From: Mycobacterium sp. PS03-16
GTDB lineage: Bacteria > Actinomycetota > Actinomycetes > Mycobacteriales > Mycobacteriaceae
NCBI RefSeq assembly: GCF_004570325.1
Contig: NZ_SPQO01000031.1
Location: forward strand, 1-52,907
DNA: 52,907 nt
Direction of reading: 5' to 3'
Part shown: positions 17,565-25,851 of the stretch, piece by piece
How the letters are laid out: every line of letters begins with the position of its first letter
Position numbering within the stretch: position 1 is the first letter of the stretch
Made by a program: the position numbers and the translations under genes
The notes under the pieces: model-generated
Database searches by the model: none
What the model saw: only the letters and a program-made list of their open reading frames with translations
What the model was told of the DNA's origin: nothing

Positions 17565-18485
17565 ATGAGCGCCGAGGTCACGCTGCGCCAGCTGCGCTAC
17601 TTCGCCGTGCTGGGCGAAGAGCTCAACTACCGGCGCGCCGCCGAACGGCTGTTCATCACCCAGCCCGCGCTGTCCACCGCGATCAAACAGCTCGAGCACG
17701 CCTTCGGGGTGCAGCTGTTCACCCGCAGCACCAGAGAGGTCGCGCTGACCGACCTCGGCGCCGCATGGCTGCCGCAGGTGCAGCAGGCCGTCGGCGGGGT
17801 CGACGCGGTGGTCGACAACCTGGTCATGCTCTCGGGCACCCGACAGGGGGTGCTGCGCGTGGGCTATCTGATCGGCACCGGGGCCGATCTGCTGTTCCGG
17901 ATGGTGCGCCACTTCGAGGCCGCCTACCCCGACGTCACCGTGGAGCCGATCGAATACGACTTCGCCGATCCGACCGCGGGCCTGGCCGACGGCAGCACCG
18001 AGGTGGCCATCATCCGCCCACCGGTCGACCTGCCCGACCACCGCACGCTGATCCTCGACTCGGAATCGTGGGTGGCGTGCCTGCCGCGCGATCACCGGTT
18101 GGCCGGCCGGGCCGAGGTGCAGATCGCCGAACTGCTCGACGATCCGATCGTGTGCGCCCCGCTGACCGCGGGCACCTGGCGCGACTACTGGCTCGCGATG
18201 GACGTGCGCGGCACCCGCCCGCCCACCATCGCGGCCGTCGCGGCGACCTACGAAGCCGAGACCACGGCGATCGCACGGGGTCTGGGCATCAGCTTCACGA
18301 CGTCGTCGGTCGCCCGGTTCTACGACCGGCCCGGCATCGTTTACGTGCCGATAACAGACCGGCCGCCGAGTTACACCGCGTTGGCGTGGCACCCGCAGAA
18401 GCTCTCCCCGCAAGCGGATGCCCTGGTCAGGCACGTCGCGGCGCGGTGGAGCTTCGGCGAGACGACGACCGACACACTCGATTGA
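17565..18485 (+). CDS. LysR family transcriptional regulator, likely controlling the permease/transaminase pair
   Basis: 306 residues. The N-terminal winged helix is standard: LRQLRYFAVLGEELNYRRAAERL then ITQPALSTAIKQLEHAFGVQLFTR (about 8-55). A linker helix and a two-lobed periplasmic-binding-like effector domain follow from about residue 90 (VLRVGYLIGTGADLLFR). LysR proteins usually need a small-molecule inducer and bind T-N11-A sites. Exactly such a site overlaps its own stop codon, just upstream of the amino-acid/amine permease gene, with the (R)-amine transaminase behind it. Unusually for the family, regulator and targets run in the same direction. The effector is unknown, but an amine or its ketone would fit the neighbours. 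Confidence 0.9.
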   Translation: MSAEVTLRQLRYFAVLGEELNYRRAAERLFITQPALSTAIKQLEHAFGVQLFTRSTREVALTDLGAAWLPQVQQAVGGVDAVVDNLVMLSGTRQGVLRVGYLIGTGADLLFRMVRHFEAAYPDVTVEPIEYDFADPTAGLADGSTEVAIIRPPVDLPDHRTLILDSESWVACLPRDHRLAGRAEVQIAELLDDPIVCAPLTAGTWRDYWLAMDVRGTRPPTIAAVAATYEAETTAIARGLGISFTTSSVARFYDRPGIVYVPITDRPPSYTALAWHPQKLSPQADALVRHVAARWSFGETTTDTLD

Positions 18486-18503
18486 TAACCGCCAGTTATG
18501 AAT
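18481..18503 (+). promoter_or_regulatory. LysR-type T-N11-A palindrome upstream of permease gene
   Basis: The core ATAAC-N5-GTTAT (18485-18499) is a perfect 5-base dyad with the T-N11-A spacing of LysR boxes. The dyad extends outward to ATTGATAAC / GTTATGAAT (18481-18489 and 18495-18503), with eight of nine positions symmetric. It overlaps the LysR stop codon and ends 86 bases before the permease ATG, a normal distance for an activator site. Confidence 0.7.
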
Positions 18504-18589
18504 AGATCAAAACCTTGAACTTCCGGTGCCCGGCCGGTGACGTTTTGCTGTCTTCAGCTGTTCATCCGCTGCTGTGACCTGGAGTGATC

Positions 18590-20098
18590 ATGACCGATGC
18601 GCTGGCCCCACCGCCCTCCCCCACTCATTCACCGTCGCCGCTGGGCGATGAGGACGCCAAACTCGCCGAACTCGGCTACACCCAGAAGCTCGACCGATCG
18701 GTCGGCACGCTGGCGTCGTTCGCGATCGGCTTCGCCACCATCAGCGCGACCACCGCGGTATTCACCGGCTTCGGCGCCGGCTACTTCACCGCGGGCGCGC
18801 CGTTCGTGTGGACGCTGCTGCTGGCCGGCGCGGTCTTCGCGCTGTGGACGTTCATCGCCGCCGACCTGACCGCCAAGCTCCCGCTGGCCGGTTACAGCTA
18901 CCAGTGGATCAGCCGCATCAACGGGCCGAACCTGGCGTGGTTCACCGGCTTCATCGCGCTGATGGGCTGGGTGTGCGGGATGACCGGTGTCGGGTTCATC
19001 CTGTCCGGCTACCTCGGCGGGCTGTTCGGCTGGAGCCTGACCCAGAGCACGCAGATCCTGCTCGCCATCGGGGTGGTGTTCGTCTGCGTGCTGATCAACA
19101 TCTACGGCGTCCGGTTCGCCACGATGGTCAACAACATCGGAGTCAGCCTGGAGTTGGTCATCACGGTCGGCGCCACCGCGCTCATCGCGGTCATCGCGTT
19201 CTCCGCGCCGGAGAACCATCAGCCGATCTCGGTGCTGTTCACCGGCGGCGAGTCCGGCGACAAGGACTCCTATCTGCTGGCCTGGCTGGCCGCCGCGCTC
19301 GGTCCGTTCTTCGGCCTGATCGGGGTGGAGTCCGGCGCCGACGTCGCCGAGGAGACCAAGAACGCCCGCCGCGTCGTGCCGAAGACGATGTTCTACGCGC
19401 TGGTCACCTCGATCGTCATCGAACTGCTAATGTACATCGTCTACGTGCTGGCGATCCGCGATGCCGCTGCGGTGGAGGCGAATTCGGCCGCACCGATCGA
19501 GGAGATCATCACCCAGCAGGCCGGCCCGGTGGTCACCAAGATCGTGGTCGCGATCGCGCTGACCAACATCCTGGCGTGCCTGCTGGCCAACATCCTGGTG
19601 GCCACGCGGCTCACGTACTCGATGGCCCGCGACAACATGCTGCCGTTCTCGCACGTATGGCGGCACGTCTCGCCGAAGAGCAAGGCGCCGACGTACGCGG
19701 TGCTGGGCCTGGGCTGCCTGTCGACGGCACTGCTGCTCTCGGCGCTGGTCAACGAGAAGGCGTTCAACTACATCATCGGCATCGCGTCGCTGCTGTTCTT
19801 CTTCGTCTACATCCTGCAGACCATCGGCCTGCTGGTCGGCTACCGCAGGGGCACGATCCCGCGCGGCGAGCCCGGCACGTTCGACCTCGGCCGCTTCCGG
19901 TTGCCGTTGTACGTCACCGCGCTGGTGGTGTTCCTCGGCGTGGCCGTGGCCCTGCTGTTCCTGCCGCAGTTCACCACCAACAAGTGGGTCTTCGGAGGCA
20001 TCGTCGTGCTCGCCGGGATCTGGTGGGCCACCGGGCTGAAGTCGCGGCTGGCCCGCGGCGACGCCGGCGCCGACTACGCCAAGACCCACGGCATCTGA
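18590..20098 (+). CDS. APC-superfamily amino acid/amine permease
   Basis: 502 residues from the ATG at 18590, chosen because CTGGAG lies five bases upstream; a GTG two codons earlier overlaps that site. About twelve hydrophobic helices run through the chain after a 35-residue soluble start (LAELGYTQKLDRSVGTLASFAIGFATISATT, typical of the APC family and its GABA/choline-type branch). The conserved helix 6 region reads ALGPFFGLIGVESGADVAEETKNARR, close to the AYNGAE/ADVAEET motif of amino-acid and amine importers. It should import a cationic or amino substrate by proton symport. It is followed after 27 bases by the (R)-amine transaminase, so one operon is likely. Its substrate is presumably the donor or acceptor of that enzyme. 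Confidence 0.9.
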   Translation: MTDALAPPPSPTHSPSPLGDEDAKLAELGYTQKLDRSVGTLASFAIGFATISATTAVFTGFGAGYFTAGAPFVWTLLLAGAVFALWTFIAADLTAKLPLAGYSYQWISRINGPNLAWFTGFIALMGWVCGMTGVGFILSGYLGGLFGWSLTQSTQILLAIGVVFVCVLINIYGVRFATMVNNIGVSLELVITVGATALIAVIAFSAPENHQPISVLFTGGESGDKDSYLLAWLAAALGPFFGLIGVESGADVAEETKNARRVVPKTMFYALVTSIVIELLMYIVYVLAIRDAAAVEANSAAPIEEIITQQAGPVVTKIVVAIALTNILACLLANILVATRLTYSMARDNMLPFSHVWRHVSPKSKAPTYAVLGLGCLSTALLLSALVNEKAFNYIIGIASLLFFFVYILQTIGLLVGYRRGTIPRGEPGTFDLGRFRLPLYVTALVVFLGVAVALLFLPQFTTNKWVFGGIVVLAGIWWATGLKSRLARGDAGADYAKTHGI

Positions 20099-20125
20099 CC
20101 GCTCACGATCAGTAAGGACATCACC

Positions 20126-21145
20126 ATGACCGCAATCCACGACGCAGGCACCTCCAACCTCGTCGCCGTCGAACCGGGCGCCATCCGCGAGAACACCCCG
20201 CCGGGTTCGGTGATCCAGTACAGCGATTACGAACTCGACACCTCCAGCCCGTTCGCCGGCGGTGTGGCCTGGATCGAAGGCGAATACCTGCCCGCCGAGG
20301 AGGCCAAGATCTCGATCTTCGACACCGGCTTCGGGCACTCCGACCTGACCTACACCGTCGCACATGTGTGGCACGGCAACATCTTCCGGCTCGGGGACCA
20401 CCTGGACCGCCTGCTCGACGGGGCCCGCAAGTTGCGACTCGATCCGGGCATGACCAAGGAGGAGCTCGCCGACATCACCAAACGCTGCGTCGCGATGTCG
20501 CAGCTGCGCGAGTCGTTCGTCAACCTGACCGTGACGCGCGGCTATGGAAAACGCAAGGGCGAGAAGGACTTGAGCAAGCTCACCCATCAGGTCTACATCT
20601 ACGCGATCCCCTACCTGTGGGCGTTCCCGCCCGCCGAGCAGATCTTCGGCACCACCGCGGTGGTGCCGCGCCACGTCCGCCGCGCCGGCCGCAACACCGT
20701 CGACCCGACCATCAAGAACTACCAGTGGGGCGACCTGACCGCGGCGAGCTTCGAGGCCAAGGATCGCGGCGCGCGCACCGCGATCCTGCTCGACGCCGAC
20801 AACTGCGTCGCGGAGGGCCCGGGATTCAACGTCTGCATCGTCAAGGACGGCAAGCTGGCGTCGCCGTCGCGGAACGCCCTGCCGGGCATCACCCGCAAGA
20901 CCGTGTTCGAGATCGCCGACGCCATGGGCATCGAGGCGACCCTGCGTGACGTCACCAGCCACGAGCTCTACGACGCCGACGAACTCATGGCGGTCACCAC
21001 CGCGGGCGGGGTCACGCCGATCAACACCCTCGACGGTGAGCCGATCGGCGACGGCACACCCGGGCCGATGACGGTCGCCATCCGCGACCGGTTCTGGGCG
21101 CTGATGGACGAGCCCGGCCCGCTCGTCGAGGCCATCGAGTACTGA
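20126..21145 (+). CDS. Fold-type IV PLP aminotransferase, (R)-selective amine transaminase type
   Basis: 339 residues. The sequence closely resembles, from memory, the (R)-amine transaminase characterised from M. vanbaalenii, including FDTGFGHSDLTYTVAHVW, YIYAIPYLWAFPPAEQ and TVDPTIKNYQWGDL. The PLP Lys is Lys197 in that last motif, and the phosphate cup is in TTAGGVTPINTLDG. Fold-type IV enzymes include branched-chain and D-amino acid aminotransferases. The YTVAHVWHG segment and the absence of the usual branched-chain motifs place it with (R)-amine transaminases, which move an amino group between an (R)-amine and pyruvate. The natural substrate is not known. AAGGACATCACC before the ATG is the ribosome site. 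It ends two bases before the convergent DUF6098 gene. Confidence 0.88.
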   Translation: MTAIHDAGTSNLVAVEPGAIRENTPPGSVIQYSDYELDTSSPFAGGVAWIEGEYLPAEEAKISIFDTGFGHSDLTYTVAHVWHGNIFRLGDHLDRLLDGARKLRLDPGMTKEELADITKRCVAMSQLRESFVNLTVTRGYGKRKGEKDLSKLTHQVYIYAIPYLWAFPPAEQIFGTTAVVPRHVRRAGRNTVDPTIKNYQWGDLTAASFEAKDRGARTAILLDADNCVAEGPGFNVCIVKDGKLASPSRNALPGITRKTVFEIADAMGIEATLRDVTSHELYDADELMAVTTAGGVTPINTLDGEPIGDGTPGPMTVAIRDRFWALMDEPGPLVEAIEY

Positions 21146-21147
21146 CG

Positions 21148-21603
21148 TCAGGCGCCAGGCCGGGTACCCGTCGTGGAGTCCCGGCCGACCCGGAAGCGAT
21201 TCCGGTAGCACGCGGCCGCCTCGGCGAGCGTTCGCTCGCCGAGGCGCGCGATCGGGCGAACCTCGGTGACCAGCGGTTCATGATCAGGGCCGCGCCCGAC
21301 GATGCGGCCGGTGAGCAGCCAGGGGAACCGGCCCGGTTCGTGGAGCTGGGCGTACTGCCGGATGCGCCGGGCGATCCAGTCCCGCGCCGGACGCGGCCAC
21401 CACGATTCGGGCGCGACCGCGCTGACCGACAGCCCGGGCATCACCACGTCGGCCTCGTAGTCACAACTGGCCGAGTCGTGCCGGTCGGTCTCCGGCCCCT
21501 CCGAGTACCGCAGATAGACGTCGGGCTGGCCGACCACCAGGTCGGTCAGCTCGTCGAGCGAATCGATCACCGGCAGCGGTTCGGGAGCAGGCTGCATGGT
21601 CAT
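21148..21603 (-). CDS. Conserved actinobacterial protein of unknown function (DUF6098-like)
   Basis: 151 residues. Conserved-looking features are VYLRYSEGPETDRHDSASCD near residue 30, MPGLSVSAVAPESWWPRP near 55-72 and GRGPDHEPLVTEVRPIA near 103-120, a pattern I associate with DUF6098. No catalytic motif, membrane helix or signal peptide is visible, so it is probably a small soluble protein. GGAGG lies nine bases upstream of the ATG at 21603. It is divergent from the SigF-controlled small protein at 21766 and converges on the transaminase gene with a two-base gap. No function can be assigned. Confidence 0.7.
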   Translation of the reverse strand: MTMQPAPEPLPVIDSLDELTDLVVGQPDVYLRYSEGPETDRHDSASCDYEADVVMPGLSVSAVAPESWWPRPARDWIARRIRQYAQLHEPGRFPWLLTGRIVGRGPDHEPLVTEVRPIARLGERTLAEAAACYRNRFRVGRDSTTGTRPGA

Positions 21604-21691
21604 CGCGTCGCGCCTCCGAAGTGATCGAGATCCGTTGTCGCCGCTGATGTTCGCACCTCGGCGCGGGCCGCTTACCCGGGTGGGGCGGGAT

Positions 21692-21707
21692 CAAACCGGC
21701 CGGTTTG
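21692..21707. promoter_or_regulatory. Perfect 16-base palindrome overlapping a promoter
   Basis: CAAACCGG (21692-21699) and CCGGTTTG (21700-21707) form an uninterrupted palindrome, flanked by GGAT at 21688 and ATCC at 21709, so the symmetry extends imperfectly. Its right half contains the -35 element of the SigF-type promoter at 21703-21726. A dimeric repressor bound here would block that promoter. The regulator is unknown. Confidence 0.55.
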
Positions 21708-21726
21708 CATCCGTCGTCGCCGGGTA
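21703..21726 (+). promoter_or_regulatory. SigF-type promoter for the 72-residue protein
   Basis: GTTT (21703-21706), a 15-base spacer and GGGTA (21722-21726) match the mycobacterial SigF consensus GTTT-N15-17-GGGTA exactly. The -10 element ends 39 bases before the ATG at 21766, and AGGAGGAG follows as ribosome site. Confidence 0.75.
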
Positions 21727-21765
21727 GTACGGCCGCATCCACCAAATCGAACGCGAGGAGGAGCC

Positions 21766-21984
21766 ATGGCCACCGGTGAAACCGGATTCGATGACGTGAC
21801 CTTCGATCTGATCTCAGTGCAGTACCACTCGTTAAAGGCCGGACACGATTACGGGCAGTACGTCCGCGACGCGAAGAACGCGGGCCTGGACGACATCGCC
21901 TCGTTCTTCGAACAGGTGATGTCGGAGGATTCCGCGCGCGCCAAGCGCTGCCACGAATTCCTGCAGAAGATGCACTCGTCGTAA
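21766..21984 (+). CDS. Small conserved helical protein, 72 residues, SigF-controlled
   Basis: Starts at an ATG with a strong AGGAGGAG site seven bases upstream, under an exact SigF-type promoter, so I am confident it is expressed. The chain is predicted to be almost all helix (LISVQYHSLKAGHDYGQYVRDA, then GLDDIASFFEQVMSEDSARAKRCHEF). The spacing of His, Tyr, Glu and Asp along two long helices resembles half of a ferritin-like bundle, but I cannot show metal ligands in the usual ExxH pattern. Family unknown. SigF controls stationary-phase and stress genes in mycobacteria, so a stress-protection role is inferred from the promoter only. It ends 12 bases before the convergent ADP-ribosylglycohydrolase gene. 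Confidence 0.8.
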   Translation: MATGETGFDDVTFDLISVQYHSLKAGHDYGQYVRDAKNAGLDDIASFFEQVMSEDSARAKRCHEFLQKMHSS

Positions 21985-21996
21985 CCGGCGAGGCGG

Positions 21997-22908
21997 TCAG
22001 CCGCGCAGCGCCGCCAGCGCGTCGGCGGCGGCGTCGAGGGCCGCCGCGTCGGGCATCCGCACCCGCGCCAGCCACGGGATGTCGGGGGTCCGCGATTCGC
22101 GGCCGCCGAGGATGCCGCCGGCGATCGCGGCGACGGTGTCGGTGTCCCCGCCCAGCGACACCGCATAGCGCAACGCGTCGGCGACGCCGGCGCGTGAGTC
22201 GGCGGCGTGGCGTATCACCGTGATCACCCCGGCCAGCGTCTCGGCGGCGTCCAGCTGCACGCCGGAACGGCGGGGACGCCAGGCGCCGTCGAGGGCCCGG
22301 CGCGCCGGACCCACTGCACCGGCACCGAATTCCGCCTCCGCCCAGCCTGTTTCGACGGCGGCCGCGTCGAGCAGCACGGCTGCCGATCCACCGTCGACGG
22401 CCGCCGACGCCATCGTTGCGGCGACGCAGGCGGCAGCGATGGCCGGCGCCGCACCGTGGGTGGTACGCGACAGGCCCGCGGTGACGGTGCGCCGCAGATC
22501 GTCGTCGGCGACCGCCCAGCCGATCGGTAGCGCCCGCATCGCCGCGCCGTTCGTGTCGCCGGACTCCGCGTGCACCGCGCCGGTGTCCCGGAACCGGGCC
22601 ACGGCGGCGTGGGTACTCGGCCCGACGCCGCGGATGCCCGGCACCGCGGCCGCCAGCCGGGACAGGAAATCGTGTTCGTCGACGACGGCACCGCGGTCGG
22701 CCAGGTAGTCGACCACCAGCAGGGTGAGCGCGGTGTCGTCGGAGGTGGCACCCCGCGGCCAGCCGCCCCGGCGGGGCACCTCGTCGATACCGGCGTAGTC
22801 GATCTCGTCGGCGGTGCAGCCCTCCCACGGCACCCCCGCGGCGTCCCCGGCGGCGTAGGCGACCAGGCCCGACCGGATCCGCGCTCGTGTGACGTCCACG
22901 TCTCCCAT
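21997..22908 (-). CDS. ADP-ribosylglycohydrolase family protein (DraG/ARH-like)
   Basis: 303 residues from the ATG at 22908; the frame is open 56 codons further upstream, but that part overlaps the divergent membrane protein and has no family match. Family motifs are GLVAYAAGDAAGVPWEG near residues 13-29, the first metal-site motif ATSDDTALT near 53, and the second metal-site motif SLGGDTDTVAAIAGGILGG near 260. These bind two Mg or Mn ions that activate water to remove ADP-ribose from proteins, or related substrates. The target is unknown: no nitrogenase or DraT-like toxin gene is in the window. It is divergent from a small membrane protein gene, 42 bases away. Confidence 0.87.
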   Translation of the reverse strand: MGDVDVTRARIRSGLVAYAAGDAAGVPWEGCTADEIDYAGIDEVPRRGGWPRGATSDDTALTLLVVDYLADRGAVVDEHDFLSRLAAAVPGIRGVGPSTHAAVARFRDTGAVHAESGDTNGAAMRALPIGWAVADDDLRRTVTAGLSRTTHGAAPAIAAACVAATMASAAVDGGSAAVLLDAAAVETGWAEAEFGAGAVGPARRALDGAWRPRRSGVQLDAAETLAGVITVIRHAADSRAGVADALRYAVSLGGDTDTVAAIAGGILGGRESRTPDIPWLARVRMPDAAALDAAADALAALRG

Positions 22909-22950
22909 TGCACCCGGTTTCACCCGGACGCGCCGGGGAAACTCGTCGCC

Positions 22951-23259
22951 ATGACCAACGATGTCGAAAAGCGGTGGAATGATCCGCCCACGTTTCGGGC
23001 GGCGGTCACCTACGTGTTGGCGGTGGTCGCCGTGGCGGCGGTCGCGTTCGCGTTCTACGCATTCCCCGGCGATCATCCGCTGATCCCCGCGGTGCTGGTG
23101 CCGGTGATCCTGTTCGTCGGCGGGGTCGGCGCGTTCGTCCGCACCTATCAGGCGTGGAAGACCGAGGCGACGTGGCCCATCTGGCAGGGCGCCGGGTGGT
23201 TCCTGCTGGCGCTGTCCCTGATGTGCCTAGCGGTGCCGGGGTCGGCGATGCTGGATTAG
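22951..23259 (+). CDS. Small membrane protein, three transmembrane helices, unknown function
   Basis: 102 residues from the ATG at 22951, the first codon giving a sensible membrane protein; the frame is open far upstream as the shadow of the opposite gene. After a charged start (TNDVEKRWNDPPTFR) come hydrophobic segments at about 17-38, 45-65 and 78-98, separated by short loops with RTYQAWKTEATWP before the last helix. Loop charge suggests the N-terminus is in the cytosol. Proteins of this shape are frequent in mycobacterial genomes with no known function. Its TAG stop overlaps the TAA of the convergent SDR by four bases counting both codons. Confidence 0.75.
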   Translation: MTNDVEKRWNDPPTFRAAVTYVLAVVAVAAVAFAFYAFPGDHPLIPAVLVPVILFVGGVGAFVRTYQAWKTEATWPIWQGAGWFLLALSLMCLAVPGSAMLD

Positions 23260-24035
23260 GGGACGATCGAGTCGACGTAGCCGCCGTCGGCCCGCACCGC
23301 CGCGCCCGTGGTCGCCGACGCCAGCGGGGACGCCAGGTAGGTAACCATGTTGGCGATCTCCTCGGGCTCGATCAGGCGCTGCAGCAGCGACTGCGGGCGG
23401 TGGGCGCGCATGAACTCCCGCTGCGCCTCATCCCACGGCAGGGAGCTGTCGACGAGTTGGTAGACGAAGTCCTCCACGCCCGCGGTGTGCGTCGGGCCGG
23501 CGATCACCGAGTTCACCGTGACGCCGGTGCCGGCCGCGTCCTTGGCGAACCCGCGCGACAACGCCAGCAGCGCGGTCTTGGAGACGCCGTAGTGGATCAT
23601 CTCCTCGGGGATGACGATCGCCGAGTCGCTGGCGATCTGGATGATCCGGCCCCAGCCGCGCTCGGTCATCCCGGGCAGGTAGTGGCGGATGAGCCGCGCC
23701 GAGGCCAGCACGTTGACGTCGAAGTACGTCCGCCACTGCTCGTCGGTGATCTCGCGGGCGGGCACCGCGCCGAAGATGCCGAGGTTGTTGACCAGGATGT
23801 CGACGTCCGGCAGCGCGGCGAGCAGCTCGGCCACGCCATCCTCGGTGGTCATGTCCACGGCGACGCCGAACGCGTCACCGTCGATCCGTCCGACGGCGTC
23901 GTCGACGCGCTCGGCGTTGCGGCCGTTCACCGCGACGCGGGCGCCGGCGGCCACCAACCCCTGGGCGATGGCGAATCCGATGCCCTGCGTGGAGCCGGTG
24001 ACGAGTGCGGTCTTACCAGTGAGGTCGATGTTCAC
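23256..24035 (-). CDS. Short-chain dehydrogenase/reductase
   Basis: 259 residues. The cofactor motif is VTGSTQGIGFA near 12-22; basic NGRN at 37-40 after the second strand suggests NADP(H). The structural motif reads NNLG rather than the common NNAG (83-86). The catalytic triad is Ser136, Tyr149 and Lys153 (IHYGVSKTALL). The C-terminus GAAVRADGGYVDSIV is normal. NNLG is typical of a branch of bacterial SDRs annotated as 3-ketoacyl-ACP reductases, but the substrate is unknown. Its stop overlaps that of the convergent small membrane protein. The fadD2 stop lies 44 bases upstream on the same strand, so co-transcription with fadD2 is possible. Confidence 0.88.
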   Translation of the reverse strand: MNIDLTGKTALVTGSTQGIGFAIAQGLVAAGARVAVNGRNAERVDDAVGRIDGDAFGVAVDMTTEDGVAELLAALPDVDILVNNLGIFGAVPAREITDEQWRTYFDVNVLASARLIRHYLPGMTERGWGRIIQIASDSAIVIPEEMIHYGVSKTALLALSRGFAKDAAGTGVTVNSVIAGPTHTAGVEDFVYQLVDSSLPWDEAQREFMRAHRPQSLLQRLIEPEEIANMVTYLASPLASATTGAAVRADGGYVDSIVP

Positions 24036-24079
24036 GCACTGCTACGACGACACCGGGGTGCCCGGTTATTCCGCTGAGG

Positions 24080-25795
24080 TCATTCCGGTGAGGCCTTGGT
24101 GCCGGCCGCCTTCTTCTCGTCGACGTCCATCTCGCGCAGCTCGCGCTTGAGGATCTTGCCCGTGGGATTACGGGGCAGTTCGTCGATGAAGACCACCTCG
24201 CGCGGCACCTTGTAGCGGGCCAGGTGCTCCTTGACGTAGAGCTTGATCGCGTCCTCGTCGATCGAGGCGCCGTCGGCCTTGACGACGAACGCGCGCAGCC
24301 GGTGGCCCCACTCCTTGTCCTCGACGCCCAGCGCGGTGGCCTCGACCACCTCGGGGTGGCCGCTGATGAGGTCCTCGACCTCCGCGGGGAACACGTTCTC
24401 GCCGCCGGAGACGATCATCTCGTCGTCGCGGCCGGACACGTAGAGCAGGCCGTGCTCGTCGAAGTAGCCGACGTCGCCCGAGGACATCAGCCCGTCGATG
24501 ATCTGCTTGCCGCCACCGCCGGTGTACCCCTCGAACGGGAAGGTGTTACCGACGAAGATGCGGCCCACCTCGCCGCGCGGCACCTCCTTGCCGTTCTCGT
24601 CGTAGAGCTTGACCCGCACACCCTTGACGACCGGACCGACCGTCGCCGGGTTCTTCTGCAGATCCTGCGGCCGGGCGATGCTGGCGAACGCGATCTCGGT
24701 GGACCCGTACAGGTTGTAGATCACCGGGCCGATGTCCTTCATCGCCCGCTGCGCCAGCTCCGCGCCCAGCTGCGATCCGGAGACGAACACGATGCGCAGC
24801 GAGGACAGGTCCGGCTTGGTGTCCATGCCCTCGATGTAGTCGAGGATGCGCGAGAGCATCACCGGCACCACGATCATCGCGGTGGCCTTGTGCTTCTCGA
24901 TGTCGGCCACCACGGTGGCCGGCTTGAAGCGGCGGCGCAGCACCAACGTGGAGCCCAGCATCATGCCGATGGTCGCGTGCAGGTAGCCCAGCGCGTGGAA
25001 CATCGGCGCAGGCAGCAACGTGATCTCCCCCGACCGGAACGGCACGTGCGACAGCACCCCGCCGATCGGCGCCAGCGACATCGGCGACTTGCGGTTGGCG
25101 CCCTTGGGCGTGCCGGTGGTGCCGCTGGTCAGGATGATGATCGACGAGTGCTTGGTGACCTTGGGCGCGGGCTTCTTACTGCTGCGCCCGACGATCTCCT
25201 CGAGCGTCTCGGCGTCGCTCTCGGACGGCTTGTCGTTGTCCGGGTTGACGCCCAGCGCGCGCAGAAAGCCGAGTTCGGGCTTCGCCTGTGAGACAGCCTT
25301 GGTGTATTCGTCGTCGTGGATGATCAGCTTGGCGCCCTCGCGTTCGGACACCTCTTTGATCTGCGGGCCGGAGAACTCGCTGTTGAGCAGGATGATGCGG
25401 GCGCCGGTGCGGGCCGCGCCGTAGACCGAGACCAGGAACCAGCGGTGGTTGCGGGCCAGGATCGCCACGCCGTCGCCGCCCTTGACGCCCTTCTCCAGCA
25501 GCGCGTTGGCCACCGCGTGGGCGGCTTCGTCGAGCTCCCGGTAGGTCATCTCGCCGAAGTCGTCGATCACCGCGAGGCGGTCGGGGGTGCGGCGGGCGTT
25601 GAGTGCGGGAATCATGCCGAACTCACCCCACCGGCGCATGTCGGCGACGAATGCCGCGATGTGCTGTGGCGGTTCGAGTTGCAGCGCGCCGGCCTCGAAC
25701 ATTTTGCGGGCGTAGTGCAGTTCGGCCGATCCGCGGTCGAGATACTGCTTGGCCTTGGCAGCTGCCTGCAACGGAAGATCAGTGAGCTTCGGCAT
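24080..25795 (-). CDS. fadD2: Fatty-acyl-CoA synthetase FadD2
   Basis: 571 residues, near the 560 of FadD2 (Rv0270). It is an ANL-superfamily adenylating enzyme with A3 motif ILTSGTTGTPKGANR near 230, A5 region YNLYGSTEIA near 365, A7 region SSGDVGYFDEHGLLYVSGR near 445 and A10 lysine in NPTGKILKREL near 550. It activates a carboxylic acid with ATP and then loads CoA. The N-terminal 40 residues are basic and helical. Identification as FadD2 rests on overall length and on the divergent PolD2-like gene, which is also its neighbour in M. tuberculosis. The ATG at 25795 is 56 bases from the start of that gene. The fatty acid specificity is not visible from sequence. Confidence 0.9.
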   Translation of the reverse strand: MPKLTDLPLQAAAKAKQYLDRGSAELHYARKMFEAGALQLEPPQHIAAFVADMRRWGEFGMIPALNARRTPDRLAVIDDFGEMTYRELDEAAHAVANALLEKGVKGGDGVAILARNHRWFLVSVYGAARTGARIILLNSEFSGPQIKEVSEREGAKLIIHDDEYTKAVSQAKPELGFLRALGVNPDNDKPSESDAETLEEIVGRSSKKPAPKVTKHSSIIILTSGTTGTPKGANRKSPMSLAPIGGVLSHVPFRSGEITLLPAPMFHALGYLHATIGMMLGSTLVLRRRFKPATVVADIEKHKATAMIVVPVMLSRILDYIEGMDTKPDLSSLRIVFVSGSQLGAELAQRAMKDIGPVIYNLYGSTEIAFASIARPQDLQKNPATVGPVVKGVRVKLYDENGKEVPRGEVGRIFVGNTFPFEGYTGGGGKQIIDGLMSSGDVGYFDEHGLLYVSGRDDEMIVSGGENVFPAEVEDLISGHPEVVEATALGVEDKEWGHRLRAFVVKADGASIDEDAIKLYVKEHLARYKVPREVVFIDELPRNPTGKILKRELREMDVDEKKAAGTKASPE

Positions 25796-25851
25796 GCGCC
25801 CACCTTATGTGACCCATGTCGCAACCGCGGCGCGTATCGGCAGTCCTTACC

